Part shown: positions 1-8,556 of the stretch, piece after piece
How the letters are laid out: each line of letters starts with the position of its first letter
Position numbering within the stretch: position 1 is the stretch's first letter
DNA from: an uncultured Bacteroides sp.
GTDB taxonomy: Bacteria > Bacteroidota > Bacteroidia > Bacteroidales > Bacteroidaceae
DNA length: 64,000 nucleotides
Reading direction: 5' to 3'
NCBI RefSeq assembly: GCF_963677715.1
Contig: NZ_OY782495.1
Location: 124,001 to 188,000 of the forward strand
Program-made: the position numbers and the translations under genes
Notes under the pieces: generated by a model
What the model saw: the letters and a program-made list of their open reading frames with translations, nothing else
The model's database searches: none
What the model was told of the DNA's origin: nothing

Positions 1-2
1 TA

Positions 3-269
3 CCTACTTTTAATTTCGGCGGCGACCTCAAATCTACGTTTGCCGAAACAGCCTCACAATTCATGGAAGCTTTTTATCATTTCGATTATGATCGTTCACG
101 CTCGTGGTACATGGACATAGCGGGAAGCAACAAAGATTTTATTTATGCGATTAGCAAGAAGAATCTCAAAGTTTTCAAAATCTTCATAAACAGAGGCGAC
201 GAGATATATTTAAAAGGTAAAGCGAAGTACGACGAACTTACATTTAAGTACTGGATGCTGTTTGCTTAA
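3..269 (+). CDS. Hypothetical phage protein, 3' part only
   Basis: The reading frame is open from the window edge to the stop, so the gene starts upstream. The visible 88 residues contain several aromatic and acidic residues and a C-terminal FKYWMLFA. It precedes two other phage genes on the same strand with short gaps, which suggests an operon. I do not recognise the family. Confidence 0.6.
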   Translation, partial: PTFNFGGDLKSTFAETASQFMEAFYHFDYDRSRSWYMDIAGSNKDFIYAISKKNLKVFKIFINRGDEIYLKGKAKYDELTFKYWMLFA

Positions 270-286
270 TTTTTAAAACAAAAGAT

Positions 287-697
287 ATGATTATCACACC
301 GAAAGATAAGATTGAAGCCGAACTGATAGAAATAGACAATTTTCTAAATACCGCGATGAGTGAAGACGGTACAGAAGCAGTACAGAGAGGTAATGAACTT
401 GCTATCTATATTGCCAGGAGTGGAAAACTCGTGGCTGATGCCAAATATCACCTCAATGAAGCTCTAAAGGATGAAGTATTTGACATACTTAAAGAAACAG
501 CAAAAAATGCTAAGGCTACTTCAAAAGCTGTTAATGCCATCATTGATTCTATCTGCAAGGAAGAAAGATATCTAGTTGATTGGAGCGATAGAATTAACAG
601 GACGGCCACGCATCAACTCTCATGGTGTGTAACCGTGGTTAGTAAAGCAAAAGAAGAAATGAGAATGGCCGGCTACGGCAATAATATGAAATCTTAG
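287..697 (+). CDS. Hypothetical phage protein, 136 aa, helical
   Basis: The protein is mostly alpha-helical by composition, with a central stretch rich in Ala and Lys (KETAKNAKATSKAVNAII). No catalytic motif is visible. It starts 17 bases after the previous stop, behind an A-rich leader without a Shine-Dalgarno sequence, as is usual in Bacteroidetes. It belongs to the early + strand operon ahead of the helicase gene. Confidence 0.7.
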   Translation: MIITPKDKIEAELIEIDNFLNTAMSEDGTEAVQRGNELAIYIARSGKLVADAKYHLNEALKDEVFDILKETAKNAKATSKAVNAIIDSICKEERYLVDWSDRINRTATHQLSWCVTVVSKAKEEMRMAGYGNNMKS

Positions 698-720
698 TAT
701 AAATTTTAAAAAACAAACGT

Positions 721-1350
721 ATGGAGAAATCAAAAAATGTGATTGAAAAAGCTAATATCAGAGCTGATCGATTGGAAGCCTCTTATAAAGAGAAATACAC
801 TGAAGCCAACTACGCCAACGATGTTACAAAGAAATGCGATCAGATCATACACGCTGATTTGAAAGCAGCATTTAAGGCGCTAGTACCTTTCCTTATTACG
901 ATTACCGAACAGCCGGAAGCGAAGCTGTTCAATTTAGGAAATATCGATCAGGTACCGAATGAAGACTTAGAGCTGGAAATTAGCAAGTATGTAGTCACCG
1001 GGTACAGTAACGGGGGCTCCGATGAATCTGCAGGTGTTACGATCATCGGACAAAAATGTCTAAAGTCAGGGCAGGTACTCAACTTAATTGCGCCGTTTAC
1101 AAAGTTTTCAAACGGTGATAATGCTGACGGATATAAATTCTGCGGTGAATTGGAGCTAGCCGTTCAACGATGTGATTGGGAGGTGTCAGAATATCTCTTT
1201 AGTGAGAAATATGGCATCAAGCAAGAAACGCTTGACTTTGATGTCCCGGATGAGTCGACCGTAGACGGAGTAAAGGAGATGAAAAAGGGTAAAGGACGAA
1301 AACTAAAAGCTACGGAAGAAGCGCAAAAGGTTTTTGATGAGACCGCATAG
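721..1350 (+). CDS. Hypothetical phage protein, 209 aa
   Basis: The N-terminal half is a helical region (residues 1-60), followed by a mixed domain of about residues 65-165 with a GGSDESAGVTIIGQ loop. The C-terminus is a basic tail (KKGKGRKLK) that could bind nucleic acid. The gene lies directly before the SNF2-type helicase and is separated from it by a hairpin. The position suggests an early replication or recombination accessory role, which is inference only. Confidence 0.7.
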   Translation: MEKSKNVIEKANIRADRLEASYKEKYTEANYANDVTKKCDQIIHADLKAAFKALVPFLITITEQPEAKLFNLGNIDQVPNEDLELEISKYVVTGYSNGGSDESAGVTIIGQKCLKSGQVLNLIAPFTKFSNGDNADGYKFCGELELAVQRCDWEVSEYLFSEKYGIKQETLDFDVPDESTVDGVKEMKKGKGRKLKATEEAQKVFDETA

Positions 1351-1363
1351 TAAAAGTAGAAAC

Positions 1364-1392
1364 AAGGGGATGTCTAAGAACGGCATCCCCTT
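1364..1392 (+). terminator. Hairpin between 209-aa gene and helicase
   Basis: An 11-bp stem (1364-1374 with 1382-1392, one G-T pair) closes a 7-base loop and is followed by a weak T-rich run. It lies 14 bases after a stop and 18 before the helicase ATG. It could be an intrinsic terminator, an attenuator that lowers helicase expression, or a translational control hairpin. Confidence 0.6.
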
Positions 1393-1409
1393 CTTATTTG
1401 AAAAGGACG

Positions 1410-3104
1410 ATGAATATAGTACTTAAAGATGGCGTGTTCGAGCTGCAATTCAGATATCGACCGATTATTGTAGATAAGATCAAACAGATAGAGGGAAGAA
1501 AGTACAATTCTATGTCCAAGATATGGACAGTACCAGCCTCCAGAAGAATAGAACTTGAAAAGCTTGCATATCAGATAAGACAGTTTGAACCCGTGACTTG
1601 GGGCGGAGGAGATCACCATGAGACTATCAGGCAAGAAGAAGATGTGGCATACAACATTCCGGAGTTACGTCCTCTTGCATGTGACCACGAATTGAAGATA
1701 CAACCATACCCCTATCAACTGGAAGGAATACAACGAGGATTGGAATTAAAGCGATTTATGAACACCGATGAACCCGGCTTAGGGAAAACAATTCAATCTA
1801 TAGCTACGATCAACTTAGCTAATTCGTTCCCCTGCTTGGTTATTTGTCCTTCATCTTTAAAGATTAATTGGGAAAGAGAATGGCATAAATTTACCGATAA
1901 AAAAGCGATGGTACTATCTGATAGCGTTCGCGAAACTTGGCCATTTTTTTGGCAAACAGGCATGTACCAAGTATTCATTGTCAACTACGAATCTCTAAAG
2001 AAGTACTTCGTTCAGCGAATTAAGAAAGCAGAAGGATGGACACTTCGCGATGTAGAGTTCAGGCAAAGTATTGATTTATTCAAATCTGTTATCATAGATG
2101 AATCTCACCGCTGCAAATCATCCAGCACACAGCAAGCAAAGTTTTCTAAAGGTATCTGCAAAGGAAAAGAATACATTATAGAACTTACCGGAACGCCTGT
2201 GGTAAATAAGCCAAAGGATTTAGTCTCTCAGTTATCAATACTTGATCGCATGGAAGATTTTGGAGGCTACAGGCATTTTGTTGATCGATACTGTTCAGGA
2301 CCGAACGATGCGAGCAATCTAAAGGAGCTTAATTATATGCTCTGGACACATTGCATGTTTAGGCGTGAAAAATCGCTTGTGCTTAAAGATCTCCCCGATA
2401 AAGTACGTCAGGTACTTACTTGCGAGATAACAAATAGAAAAGAGTATAAGGATGCCGAGAAAGACCTTATCAGTTATCTGCAGAAGTATAAAGATGCCGA
2501 TGACGAGAAGATAGCCCGCGCGATGAAAGGTGAAGTCATGGTACGCATAAACATTCTCCGTCAAGTCGCTGCGAGAGGTAAAGTAAAAGAAGTTATTGAA
2601 TTTGTGAAAGACTTCCGGGAGAATGGACAGAAGATTATTCTATTCTGCTCCCTTCATGAAGTTGTGGATCAACTAAAGAAACATTTTCCAAATGCCGTTT
2701 CGGTGACCGGTCGAGATTCTTCGGACGAAAAACAAGCAGCTGTAGATGCATTTCAGAATAACCCCAAAGTGGACATTATTATCTGTAGTATCAAAGCTGC
2801 AGGAGTTGGTCTTACTCTTACAGCCTCTTCCAATGTGGCGTTTGTGGAGTTCCCGTGGACGTATGCAGACTGTTGCCAGTGTGAAGACCGGGCACACAGA
2901 ATAGGGCAAAAGAATGCTGTTACCATTTACTACTTTCTTGGTAAAAGTACCATAGACGGGAAGATATACCGCATCATACAGACGAAAAAGGGTATTGCCA
3001 ATGCCGTAACCGGTTCCACCGAAGCAATAGAAGAGAATATTGTGGATATGATTGCTAACATCTTTAATAGTGACGATGATGAAGAAGATAATTATGATTT
3101 ATAG
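1410..3104 (+). CDS. SNF2-family DNA helicase/translocase (HARP-like N-terminus)
   Basis: This is a superfamily 2 ATP-dependent DNA translocase. From the ATG at 1410 it has 564 residues. The first 60 residues resemble the HARP substrate-binding region of SMARCAL1-type proteins. Walker A is GLGKT at about 123-127, the Walker B box is DESH at about 230-233, motif III is LTGTP at about 260, and motif VI near residue 500 reads CEDRAHRIGQ. A TTG at 1398 is an alternative start, but the ATG leaves room for the upstream hairpin. Such helicases open early modules of many Bacteroides phages and may remodel forks or assist recombination. A second helicase of this class is at 43024-45525. Confidence 0.92.
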   Translation: MNIVLKDGVFELQFRYRPIIVDKIKQIEGRKYNSMSKIWTVPASRRIELEKLAYQIRQFEPVTWGGGDHHETIRQEEDVAYNIPELRPLACDHELKIQPYPYQLEGIQRGLELKRFMNTDEPGLGKTIQSIATINLANSFPCLVICPSSLKINWEREWHKFTDKKAMVLSDSVRETWPFFWQTGMYQVFIVNYESLKKYFVQRIKKAEGWTLRDVEFRQSIDLFKSVIIDESHRCKSSSTQQAKFSKGICKGKEYIIELTGTPVVNKPKDLVSQLSILDRMEDFGGYRHFVDRYCSGPNDASNLKELNYMLWTHCMFRREKSLVLKDLPDKVRQVLTCEITNRKEYKDAEKDLISYLQKYKDADDEKIARAMKGEVMVRINILRQVAARGKVKEVIEFVKDFRENGQKIILFCSLHEVVDQLKKHFPNAVSVTGRDSSDEKQAAVDAFQNNPKVDIIICSIKAAGVGLTLTASSNVAFVEFPWTYADCCQCEDRAHRIGQKNAVTIYYFLGKSTIDGKIYRIIQTKKGIANAVTGSTEAIEENIVDMIANIFNSDDDEEDNYDL

Positions 3105-3234
3105 CCGATCAGTGAGAATGTTAATCAATCATCTCTCTCTTGAAGTTATTGCCTATATGGCATGTGGGGCATTTATCGCAATGGCGTCATACTTGATTTA
3201 TTGCGCAGCAAATCTTTTATTGTCCTGCTCATGA
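3094..3234 (+). CDS. Small predicted membrane protein
   Basis: From the ATG at 3094 this reads 46 residues and overlaps the helicase stop by 11 bases. A later ATG at 3118 would avoid the overlap. Residues 18-40 form a likely transmembrane helix (AYMACGAFIAMASYLIYCAA). It ends in an ATGA overlap with the next tiny gene, which suggests translational coupling. Confidence 0.5.
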   Translation: MIYSRSVRMLINHLSLEVIAYMACGAFIAMASYLIYCAANLLLSCS

Positions 3235-3311
3235 AAAACGTGATAAAAGCATTCATAGGGACTATAATTTTCTTTATTACAATCCAATTTTTAAACTATT
3301 TACTATCATGA
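3231..3311 (+). CDS. 26-aa hydrophobic peptide
   Basis: The frame overlaps the previous gene by ATGA and the next gene by ATGA, so three small genes form a coupled chain. The peptide is a single hydrophobic helix (GTIIFFITIQFLNYLL) after a basic N-terminus. Support comes only from the two stop-start overlaps, so it may be non-coding. Confidence 0.4.
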   Translation: MKNVIKAFIGTIIFFITIQFLNYLLS

Positions 3312-3478
3312 AATACATTATTGTAAGAGTTGAATATTCAACCGAAGATGGCATACAGATGACCGAAAAAGACAAAGGCAGACCTTTGTATAAAACGGAA
3401 GATATCGAAGAGCTCAGGGCTCGGTTACATGCGAAAATTCCTTGTCGCAATATCAACTTTCATTATTACGAAAACTAA
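3308..3478 (+). CDS. Hypothetical 56-aa phage protein
   Basis: The ATG overlaps the stop of the preceding peptide (ATGA). The product starts MKYIIVRVEYSTEDG, has a charged middle and ends in NFHYYEN, consistent with a small folded soluble protein. It ends 5 bases before the next likely start. The family is not recognised. Confidence 0.55.
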   Translation: MKYIIVRVEYSTEDGIQMTEKDKGRPLYKTEDIEELRARLHAKIPCRNINFHYYEN

Positions 3479-3483
3479 TCAGT

Positions 3484-3783
3484 ATGGAAATAAAAGAAAT
3501 GCAAGTGCGCTCTAATATATTAAGGGCAAAATACGATTCACTGATAGAGGCTAAAAATGCGGCTGATAAAGTCGCTGAACTGTTGGAAGAGCAGCTATCC
3601 GAATATCTGGGTGAGATGCAAGACCTTGACAGAGAAATACAAGACATGCTCCCTAAAAGGTGTCTCACTTGTCTCAATAATCACTCCCCCGACGGGAAGG
3701 TATTTCTGTGCAGAGAAAGGGGCGACACGGAAATACAGCTTGATGACGCTGCCTGTAAGGAGTACGAGGAATTACCATTTTAA
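3484..3783 (+). CDS. Coiled-coil protein with Cys cluster, 99 aa
   Basis: The ATG at 3484 is preferred over an upstream TTG at 3442, which would overlap the previous gene. Residues 5-55 are a heptad-like helix. The C-terminal 40 residues hold CLTC followed by two further Cys (FLCRE and DAACKEYE), a possible single zinc site. Similar short Cys-containing tails occur in other genes here (3819-4187, 13159-13701). Function unknown. Confidence 0.65.
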   Translation: MEIKEMQVRSNILRAKYDSLIEAKNAADKVAELLEEQLSEYLGEMQDLDREIQDMLPKRCLTCLNNHSPDGKVFLCRERGDTEIQLDDAACKEYEELPF

Positions 3784-3818
3784 TTCCTCAATAACCGTTT
3801 AATAAAAAACCAAACTAT

Positions 3819-4187
3819 ATGAACAAAGAAAAATGCGCACTATCTGACAAAGATCTTATAGAAAAAAGTCTAGCTATAATAGATAATCTTTGTAAAACAG
3901 GCGGTAAGTCATGGGCGTTAAGCGTCCCTGTTGATTTATCCAAAGATCCTGATATATTGTTTAACGAACTATGCGTTAGACTTCAAAAGTCCAACGATGA
4001 ATATCCCATTATAACTTCAAATGCCATACAAAGAGCCTTGATCAAACAAAACGAAAAATATAAAAATACGGCACTCAAAAACTTTCGTCAAATTTGCGGG
4101 TGCTTTTATAAAGGCACTTGTACAATTAATAGTAAGAAATGTACATTTAGTAGATGCGAGAGTCTTACTGACCTCTTCAAGGAATAA
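3819..4187 (+). CDS. Hypothetical protein sharing a domain with the 41-kb gene
   Basis: Residues 13-52 (LCKTGGKSWALSVPVDLSKD and following) match the C-terminal domain of the deoxyribosyltransferase-like protein at 40947-41654, which reads LAKSGGKAWTLQVPVNMNED. The C-terminal half has six Cys (CGCF, GTC, KKC, SRC), a likely metal site. In this arm the domain is a free-standing gene, while in the other arm it is fused. Function unknown; a nucleotide-related or regulatory role is only inference. Confidence 0.7.
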   Translation: MNKEKCALSDKDLIEKSLAIIDNLCKTGGKSWALSVPVDLSKDPDILFNELCVRLQKSNDEYPIITSNAIQRALIKQNEKYKNTALKNFRQICGCFYKGTCTINSKKCTFSRCESLTDLFKE

Positions 4188-4191
4188 CGAG

Positions 4192-4665
4192 ATGAACAAA
4201 GAAAAATGTATCGTATGTGGCCGAGAAACCGTTTCCGTCATGAAAACAGATAACGGCTACATGTGCTATAATTGCTATGCAGATACAAAGATGCCACCAC
4301 GGAAGAAAAAGGTGGTCAAGCACGAAGAAGCAGATATGCAGGCAGAGTTCTTTCGACAAGTGAAGATCTTATTTCCCAAGCTTCCGGAAAAACTGCTCTT
4401 CGCTGTTCCCAATGGTGGTAGCCGGCATAAAATTGAAGCAGCCAATATGAAGCGGCAAGGAGTTAAATCCGGAATAGCAGACGTAATACTACTTATTCCC
4501 AAGAAAGGTTATGCTTCACTCTGCATAGAATTTAAAACTTCTACTGGTAGACAATCAGATGAACAGAAAGAATTTGAACGACAAGCGTCTAGCTGCGGAA
4601 GCAAATATGTTATTGTACGTTCCGCTACTGAAGCAATTAAAAAGATCCAAGAATATCTACAATAA
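4192..4665 (+). CDS. VRR-NUC domain nuclease with N-terminal zinc ribbon
   Basis: Residues 6-29 carry CIVC and CYNC pairs, a zinc ribbon. Residues 45-157 are a VRR-NUC domain: the conserved NGGSR segment is near residue 75, then VKSGIADV and a catalytic IEFKT with GRQSDEQKEF after it. These restriction-endonuclease-fold enzymes cut branched DNA, so the product is probably a Holliday-junction or flap nuclease in phage recombination. The zinc ribbon is an uncommon addition. It lies directly before the beta-clamp gene. Confidence 0.88.
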   Translation: MNKEKCIVCGRETVSVMKTDNGYMCYNCYADTKMPPRKKKVVKHEEADMQAEFFRQVKILFPKLPEKLLFAVPNGGSRHKIEAANMKRQGVKSGIADVILLIPKKGYASLCIEFKTSTGRQSDEQKEFERQASSCGSKYVIVRSATEAIKKIQEYLQ

Positions 4666-4679
4666 ATAAAAACAGCATT

Positions 4680-5804
4680 ATGAAAATTACAGTATCAAAA
4701 TCAGAGCTATATAATAAGCTCTCAACAATTGGTAAAATTATCAGTACCAGAAATTCTATTCCTTCTTTTGACAACTTTATGTTTGTCGTTGACGAAGGAT
4801 TACTGACGATCACCGCCGGAGAAGAAGGAGGCCAACTATCTACCAATATAGAAAGTATAACGGATATGGAATCCTTTGCTAATGTTTCTTTTCTTATCGA
4901 GGCAAAAATTATTTTAGACGGTCTCCGTGAGATACCTGAGCAGCCGATAGTAATCGAAATTGAAATAAATAAAGAATTTTTCGATATATGTGTTAGGTAT
5001 TCGAATGGCAAATTTGAGCTTATTGGGAGTAATTCGGATGGATATCCGACAATAGACTTTGATGCCTCAGAAGAGCCTATAAAAATCAGCTCTGAAAGCT
5101 TCCTATACGGAATAAGGCAATCACAGATTTGTTGTGGAAATGACGAACTAAGACCACAATTAAATGGAATGCTCATTGAAAAAGTGAAGAATGGGATTAC
5201 TTATGTGTCAAGCGACGGAGCAATGCTTGGAATGGTAGAACACTCTCACGAAGGAAAAGAAAAGTCATCCTTCATTGTTCCGGGGCGTATGGTTAGAATT
5301 CTATCCAAAATGTATCTTCCAGTAGAAGAAGATGTTATTATTACCTTGGGAAAAGGGAACATTGAAATATCATTTGGAAAATACAAAATGGTCTGTAGAA
5401 TGCTAGAGGGGCGCTTTCCTAATTACCGATCAGTTATTCCGCTGGATAACGAAAAGATTGCCACATTCAATAAAGCAGATATGGTTTCAGCCTTGAAAAG
5501 AGTAGAAGTTTTCTGTAATGCAAACTCTTCATTGGTAATTCTTAAGTTTGAAGAGAACAATTTACTCATATCTGGATACGACTTTGTTTTTTCAACCTCG
5601 GCCGAAGAGAATATAGAAGTATCCTATACAAGTGATCCCATAGAAATAGGATTTAAGAGTTCTGCTCTAATAGATCTACTTTTCAATATACCATCCACCG
5701 AAGTAGTTATGTCTATGAAAGAACCATCAAGCGCTGCCTTATTAAGACGTAGCGATAGCGAAGACCTTACGTATTTAATCATGCCAATGACAATTAATCA
5801 TTAA
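4680..5804 (+). CDS. dnaN: Phage-encoded DNA polymerase III beta sliding clamp
   Basis: The 374-residue length and three-domain layout match bacterial beta clamps. It begins MKITVSKSELYNKLSTIGKI, has the domain-2 segment DGAMLGMVEHS near residue 178, the RFPNYRSVIP loop near residue 244, and ends LTYLIMPMTI, the C-terminal strand lining the binding pocket. The ring tethers polymerase and repair enzymes to DNA. No phage DNA polymerase is visible, so this clamp probably acts with the host Pol III or competes with the host clamp. It sits between VRR-NUC and PcfK genes, possible clients. Confidence 0.9.
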   Translation: MKITVSKSELYNKLSTIGKIISTRNSIPSFDNFMFVVDEGLLTITAGEEGGQLSTNIESITDMESFANVSFLIEAKIILDGLREIPEQPIVIEIEINKEFFDICVRYSNGKFELIGSNSDGYPTIDFDASEEPIKISSESFLYGIRQSQICCGNDELRPQLNGMLIEKVKNGITYVSSDGAMLGMVEHSHEGKEKSSFIVPGRMVRILSKMYLPVEEDVIITLGKGNIEISFGKYKMVCRMLEGRFPNYRSVIPLDNEKIATFNKADMVSALKRVEVFCNANSSLVILKFEENNLLISGYDFVFSTSAEENIEVSYTSDPIEIGFKSSALIDLLFNIPSTEVVMSMKEPSSAALLRRSDSEDLTYLIMPMTINH

Positions 5805-5808
5805 TCTT

Positions 5809-6279
5809 ATGAAAACAAGTGGTGCGTTTAATAAGACAATAAAGTCTTATCTCGAACAACGGGCAAAGGAAGATGAATTGTTTGCTGTTTCCTATGCTAA
5901 GCAAAACAAGAGTGTTGACAAATGCTGCAACTTCATTCTGCAGCAGGTACAGAAAAGCGGCTGCAATGGGTTCAGCGATGATGAAATTTTCGGCATGGCC
6001 GTTCATTACTACGATGAGGATGATATTAAGAATATCGGTCCAATCAACTGCAAGGTAGTTGTCAATCATGTTGTTGAGCTAACTGATGAGGACAAAAAAC
6101 AAGTTGAACAGGAGGTCGTCGAAGAATTAAAAAAAGCTTATAAGAAAAAGCTTGAGGCGGAGCAGGAAGAGGCGGAGAAACTTTTCAAAAAACTCGAAGA
6201 GGCTAATAAGAAAAAGATTGAGAAAAAGATCGAGAAGAAAATTATCAAACAAGGAGATCAACCATCCTTGTTTGATTAA
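5809..6279 (+). CDS. PcfK-like protein
   Basis: Residues 30-70 contain the family signature (KSVDKCCNFILQQVQKSG, then DEIFGMAVHYYDEDDI). The C-terminal third is a long, highly charged Lys/Glu coiled coil and ends in QPSLFD, which resembles a clamp-binding peptide (QxxLF). That ending is notable directly after a clamp gene. PcfK and PcfJ are paired families known from conjugative plasmids and Bacteroides phages, with undefined biochemistry. PcfJ is encoded one gene downstream. Confidence 0.85.
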   Translation: MKTSGAFNKTIKSYLEQRAKEDELFAVSYAKQNKSVDKCCNFILQQVQKSGCNGFSDDEIFGMAVHYYDEDDIKNIGPINCKVVVNHVVELTDEDKKQVEQEVVEELKKAYKKKLEAEQEEAEKLFKKLEEANKKKIEKKIEKKIIKQGDQPSLFD

Positions 6280-6307
6280 TAAGTATTCCAATAAAAAGTA
6301 TATATAA

Positions 6308-7243
6308 ATGGATGTTAATACAATATATAATTTTGAAGCAAGCAAAGGATTAAAAGGTGTTCCATCAAATAGTCTCAATATTTGCGTAACATCCCCCCCC
6401 TACTATGGACTGAGAGATTATGGTTCTAGCAAACAAATAGGACTAGAAAAAACTCCTGAAGAATACATTGAGAAACTAGTAAATGTATTTCATGAGGTTA
6501 AGCGCACCCTAAAGGAAGATGGAACGCTATGGATAAATATCTCTGATTCATACTCCGGTTCAGGCAAAGGAGCGGCAGGATACATCGATAATGCAATGAA
6601 TTATAAACAAGGGACTAACCGAGGAACATTGGGTAAAGCCACATTAGTAACTCAATGCACAGGATGCAAGCCTAAAGATTTAATTGGAATACCTTGGATG
6701 CTTGCTTTCGGATTAAGGGCTGACGGATGGTATTGGAGAGATACCATTATATGGAATAAGCCATCATGTATGCCCGAAAGCGTAAAAGACAGGACAACCA
6801 AGTCTCACGAATATATTCTTCTTTTTAGCAAAAACAAAAAATATAATTACGACTATAAAGCTATTTCAGAAATAGCAACATCTACCGATTATTCCATAAG
6901 AGATAGAGAACATACAAAATTAAATAACACCCCCGGTAGAACTAGGATGGATGGCCTTGTGAAAAACAATTATGAAAGAAGGAATAAACGTTCCGTTTGG
7001 ACAGTTCCCACCATTCCACTAAGGGAAGCCCATTTTGCAACATATCCCGAAAAATTGATTATTGATTGTATAAAGGCTGGTTGCCCTGAAAATGGTATTG
7101 TTCTTGATCCTTTTATGGGAAGCGGCACTACTGCTATTGTGGCAAGAAAACTTAATCGTAATTATATAGGGTTCGAAATTAACCCATCTTACATTAAGTT
7201 ATCAGAAAAGAGAATTAAAAGCGAATTAGGATTTTTTAGTTGA
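6308..7243 (+). CDS. DNA (N4-cytosine or N6-adenine) methyltransferase
   Basis: The catalytic motif TSPPYYGLRDYG starts near residue 28 and the AdoMet-binding motif DPFMGSGTT is at about 267-275, so the order is catalytic motif first (beta class). SPPY favours N4-cytosine but does not exclude N6-adenine. No restriction enzyme lies beside it, so it is probably an orphan methylase protecting phage DNA or marking it during replication. A CTGC pair near residue 117 is an unusual Cys insertion. It lies between pcfK-like and pcfJ-like genes. Confidence 0.93.
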   Translation: MDVNTIYNFEASKGLKGVPSNSLNICVTSPPYYGLRDYGSSKQIGLEKTPEEYIEKLVNVFHEVKRTLKEDGTLWINISDSYSGSGKGAAGYIDNAMNYKQGTNRGTLGKATLVTQCTGCKPKDLIGIPWMLAFGLRADGWYWRDTIIWNKPSCMPESVKDRTTKSHEYILLFSKNKKYNYDYKAISEIATSTDYSIRDREHTKLNNTPGRTRMDGLVKNNYERRNKRSVWTVPTIPLREAHFATYPEKLIIDCIKAGCPENGIVLDPFMGSGTTAIVARKLNRNYIGFEINPSYIKLSEKRIKSELGFFS

Positions 7244-7249
7244 GTACTC

Positions 7250-8536
7250 ATGAAACCAAGAACGAAACTTCAACATCAAGTATTGGATTATAGCCAACAC
7301 TTATGGAAAATAGACAAAGAGATGCTCGAATGGGCAAAAGTCGATTGTTTGGAGCATAAAGGTTATGCTACTAAAACACGAGTTCTATGTATGGACTGCG
7401 GACAACGTTTTTCAACAGGACTGGTTAAGCGAAAGCATGCTGTTTGCCCTCATTGTGGAACAAGACTGGAAATAGAGCAATCCAGAAAAAGAACAGATAA
7501 ACAACACATGTATATTGCCAAGGCTGAAATATGCGGAGAATTTCAGGTAATAAGAAACTTTGAACTTTATGCATATTATGAAGATGAAGGCGTACCAAGG
7601 TATTTTATACATGAGGTTTTACAACATTGGATCAAGGATGCCAATACGCGAGAAGTTGTCGCACTAGGACATGTTATGGGAAATGTTGGATGGTCTGGAG
7701 GTCTGGAGATAAGAAAGAAAACAGTAGGAGGATATTATAATTATTCGAATGATATATGTCCTGAGAAATATCATCCAAAGTCGATATTTAAAGATGAATA
7801 TATGCGCTACGGCATAGACCATAAATTGCAAGGCTTATCTTTTCTTAGGGCTATTAATATTTTGCTCTCTAACAACAAAGCCGAAACCTTACTCAAGGCA
7901 AGAAAATATGATTTATTGTCTTATTGTAATGGAAGTAGCTATAAGATAGAAGCGTATTGGTCATCTATAAAAATATGTCTTCGTAATAATTATAACATCA
8001 AGGATTTATCAATATGGTTTGATTATCTCGAACTTCTTTCCCGCTATCACAAAGATCTTCGCAACGCACATTACGTATGTCCAAAGAATTTAAAAAAGGC
8101 ACATGATTTATATGTTGCGAAGAAGAAAAAAGATGATGAAAAGGCGTATCGTGAAAGGGAAAAAAAACGAATGCTTATGCTTAAAAATGCTGCAGAAAAT
8201 TACATTAAAGAGAAATCTAAATTCTTTGATCTGAATATATCTGACGGTAAAATTACAGTTGTACCACTTAAGAGCATTGAAGAATTTAAGGAGGAGGGAG
8301 AAGAAATGCATCACTGCGTTTATAGTAACGAATACTTTTTAAATGAAAACGCTCTTATTCTTTCCGCACGTATAGATGATAAACGTATCGAAACGGTTGA
8401 AGTAAATTTGAAGACTCTTCATATAGTCCAGTCGCGTGGCGTTTGTAATAAGAGTACGGAATATCATGATCGGATAGTCGGACTTGTAAAGAAGAATATT
8501 GGTGTTATCCGGCAGAGAATGACGGTTCAGTATTAA
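7250..8536 (+). CDS. PcfJ-like protein
   Basis: The N-terminal third has a zinc ribbon (CMDC and CPHC, residues 46-70). The C-terminal PcfJ domain shows the conserved EGEEMHHCVYS segment near residue 345 followed by LSARIDDKRIETVEV and IVQSRGVCNK. A Lys/Arg-rich helix links the two parts. Its function is undefined; the pairing with PcfK and the position in the early module suggest a nucleic-acid role. Confidence 0.88.
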   Translation: MKPRTKLQHQVLDYSQHLWKIDKEMLEWAKVDCLEHKGYATKTRVLCMDCGQRFSTGLVKRKHAVCPHCGTRLEIEQSRKRTDKQHMYIAKAEICGEFQVIRNFELYAYYEDEGVPRYFIHEVLQHWIKDANTREVVALGHVMGNVGWSGGLEIRKKTVGGYYNYSNDICPEKYHPKSIFKDEYMRYGIDHKLQGLSFLRAINILLSNNKAETLLKARKYDLLSYCNGSSYKIEAYWSSIKICLRNNYNIKDLSIWFDYLELLSRYHKDLRNAHYVCPKNLKKAHDLYVAKKKKDDEKAYREREKKRMLMLKNAAENYIKEKSKFFDLNISDGKITVVPLKSIEEFKEEGEEMHHCVYSNEYFLNENALILSARIDDKRIETVEVNLKTLHIVQSRGVCNKSTEYHDRIVGLVKKNIGVIRQRMTVQY

Positions 8537-8556
8537 TAATAAAAAGAATTTGAATT

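Noticed and set aside
4637-5176. 179-codon frame antisense to the beta clamp
   Set aside because: It mirrors a well-supported clamp gene; the sequence shows no family features and has Ser/Ile-rich composition typical of an antisense frame.
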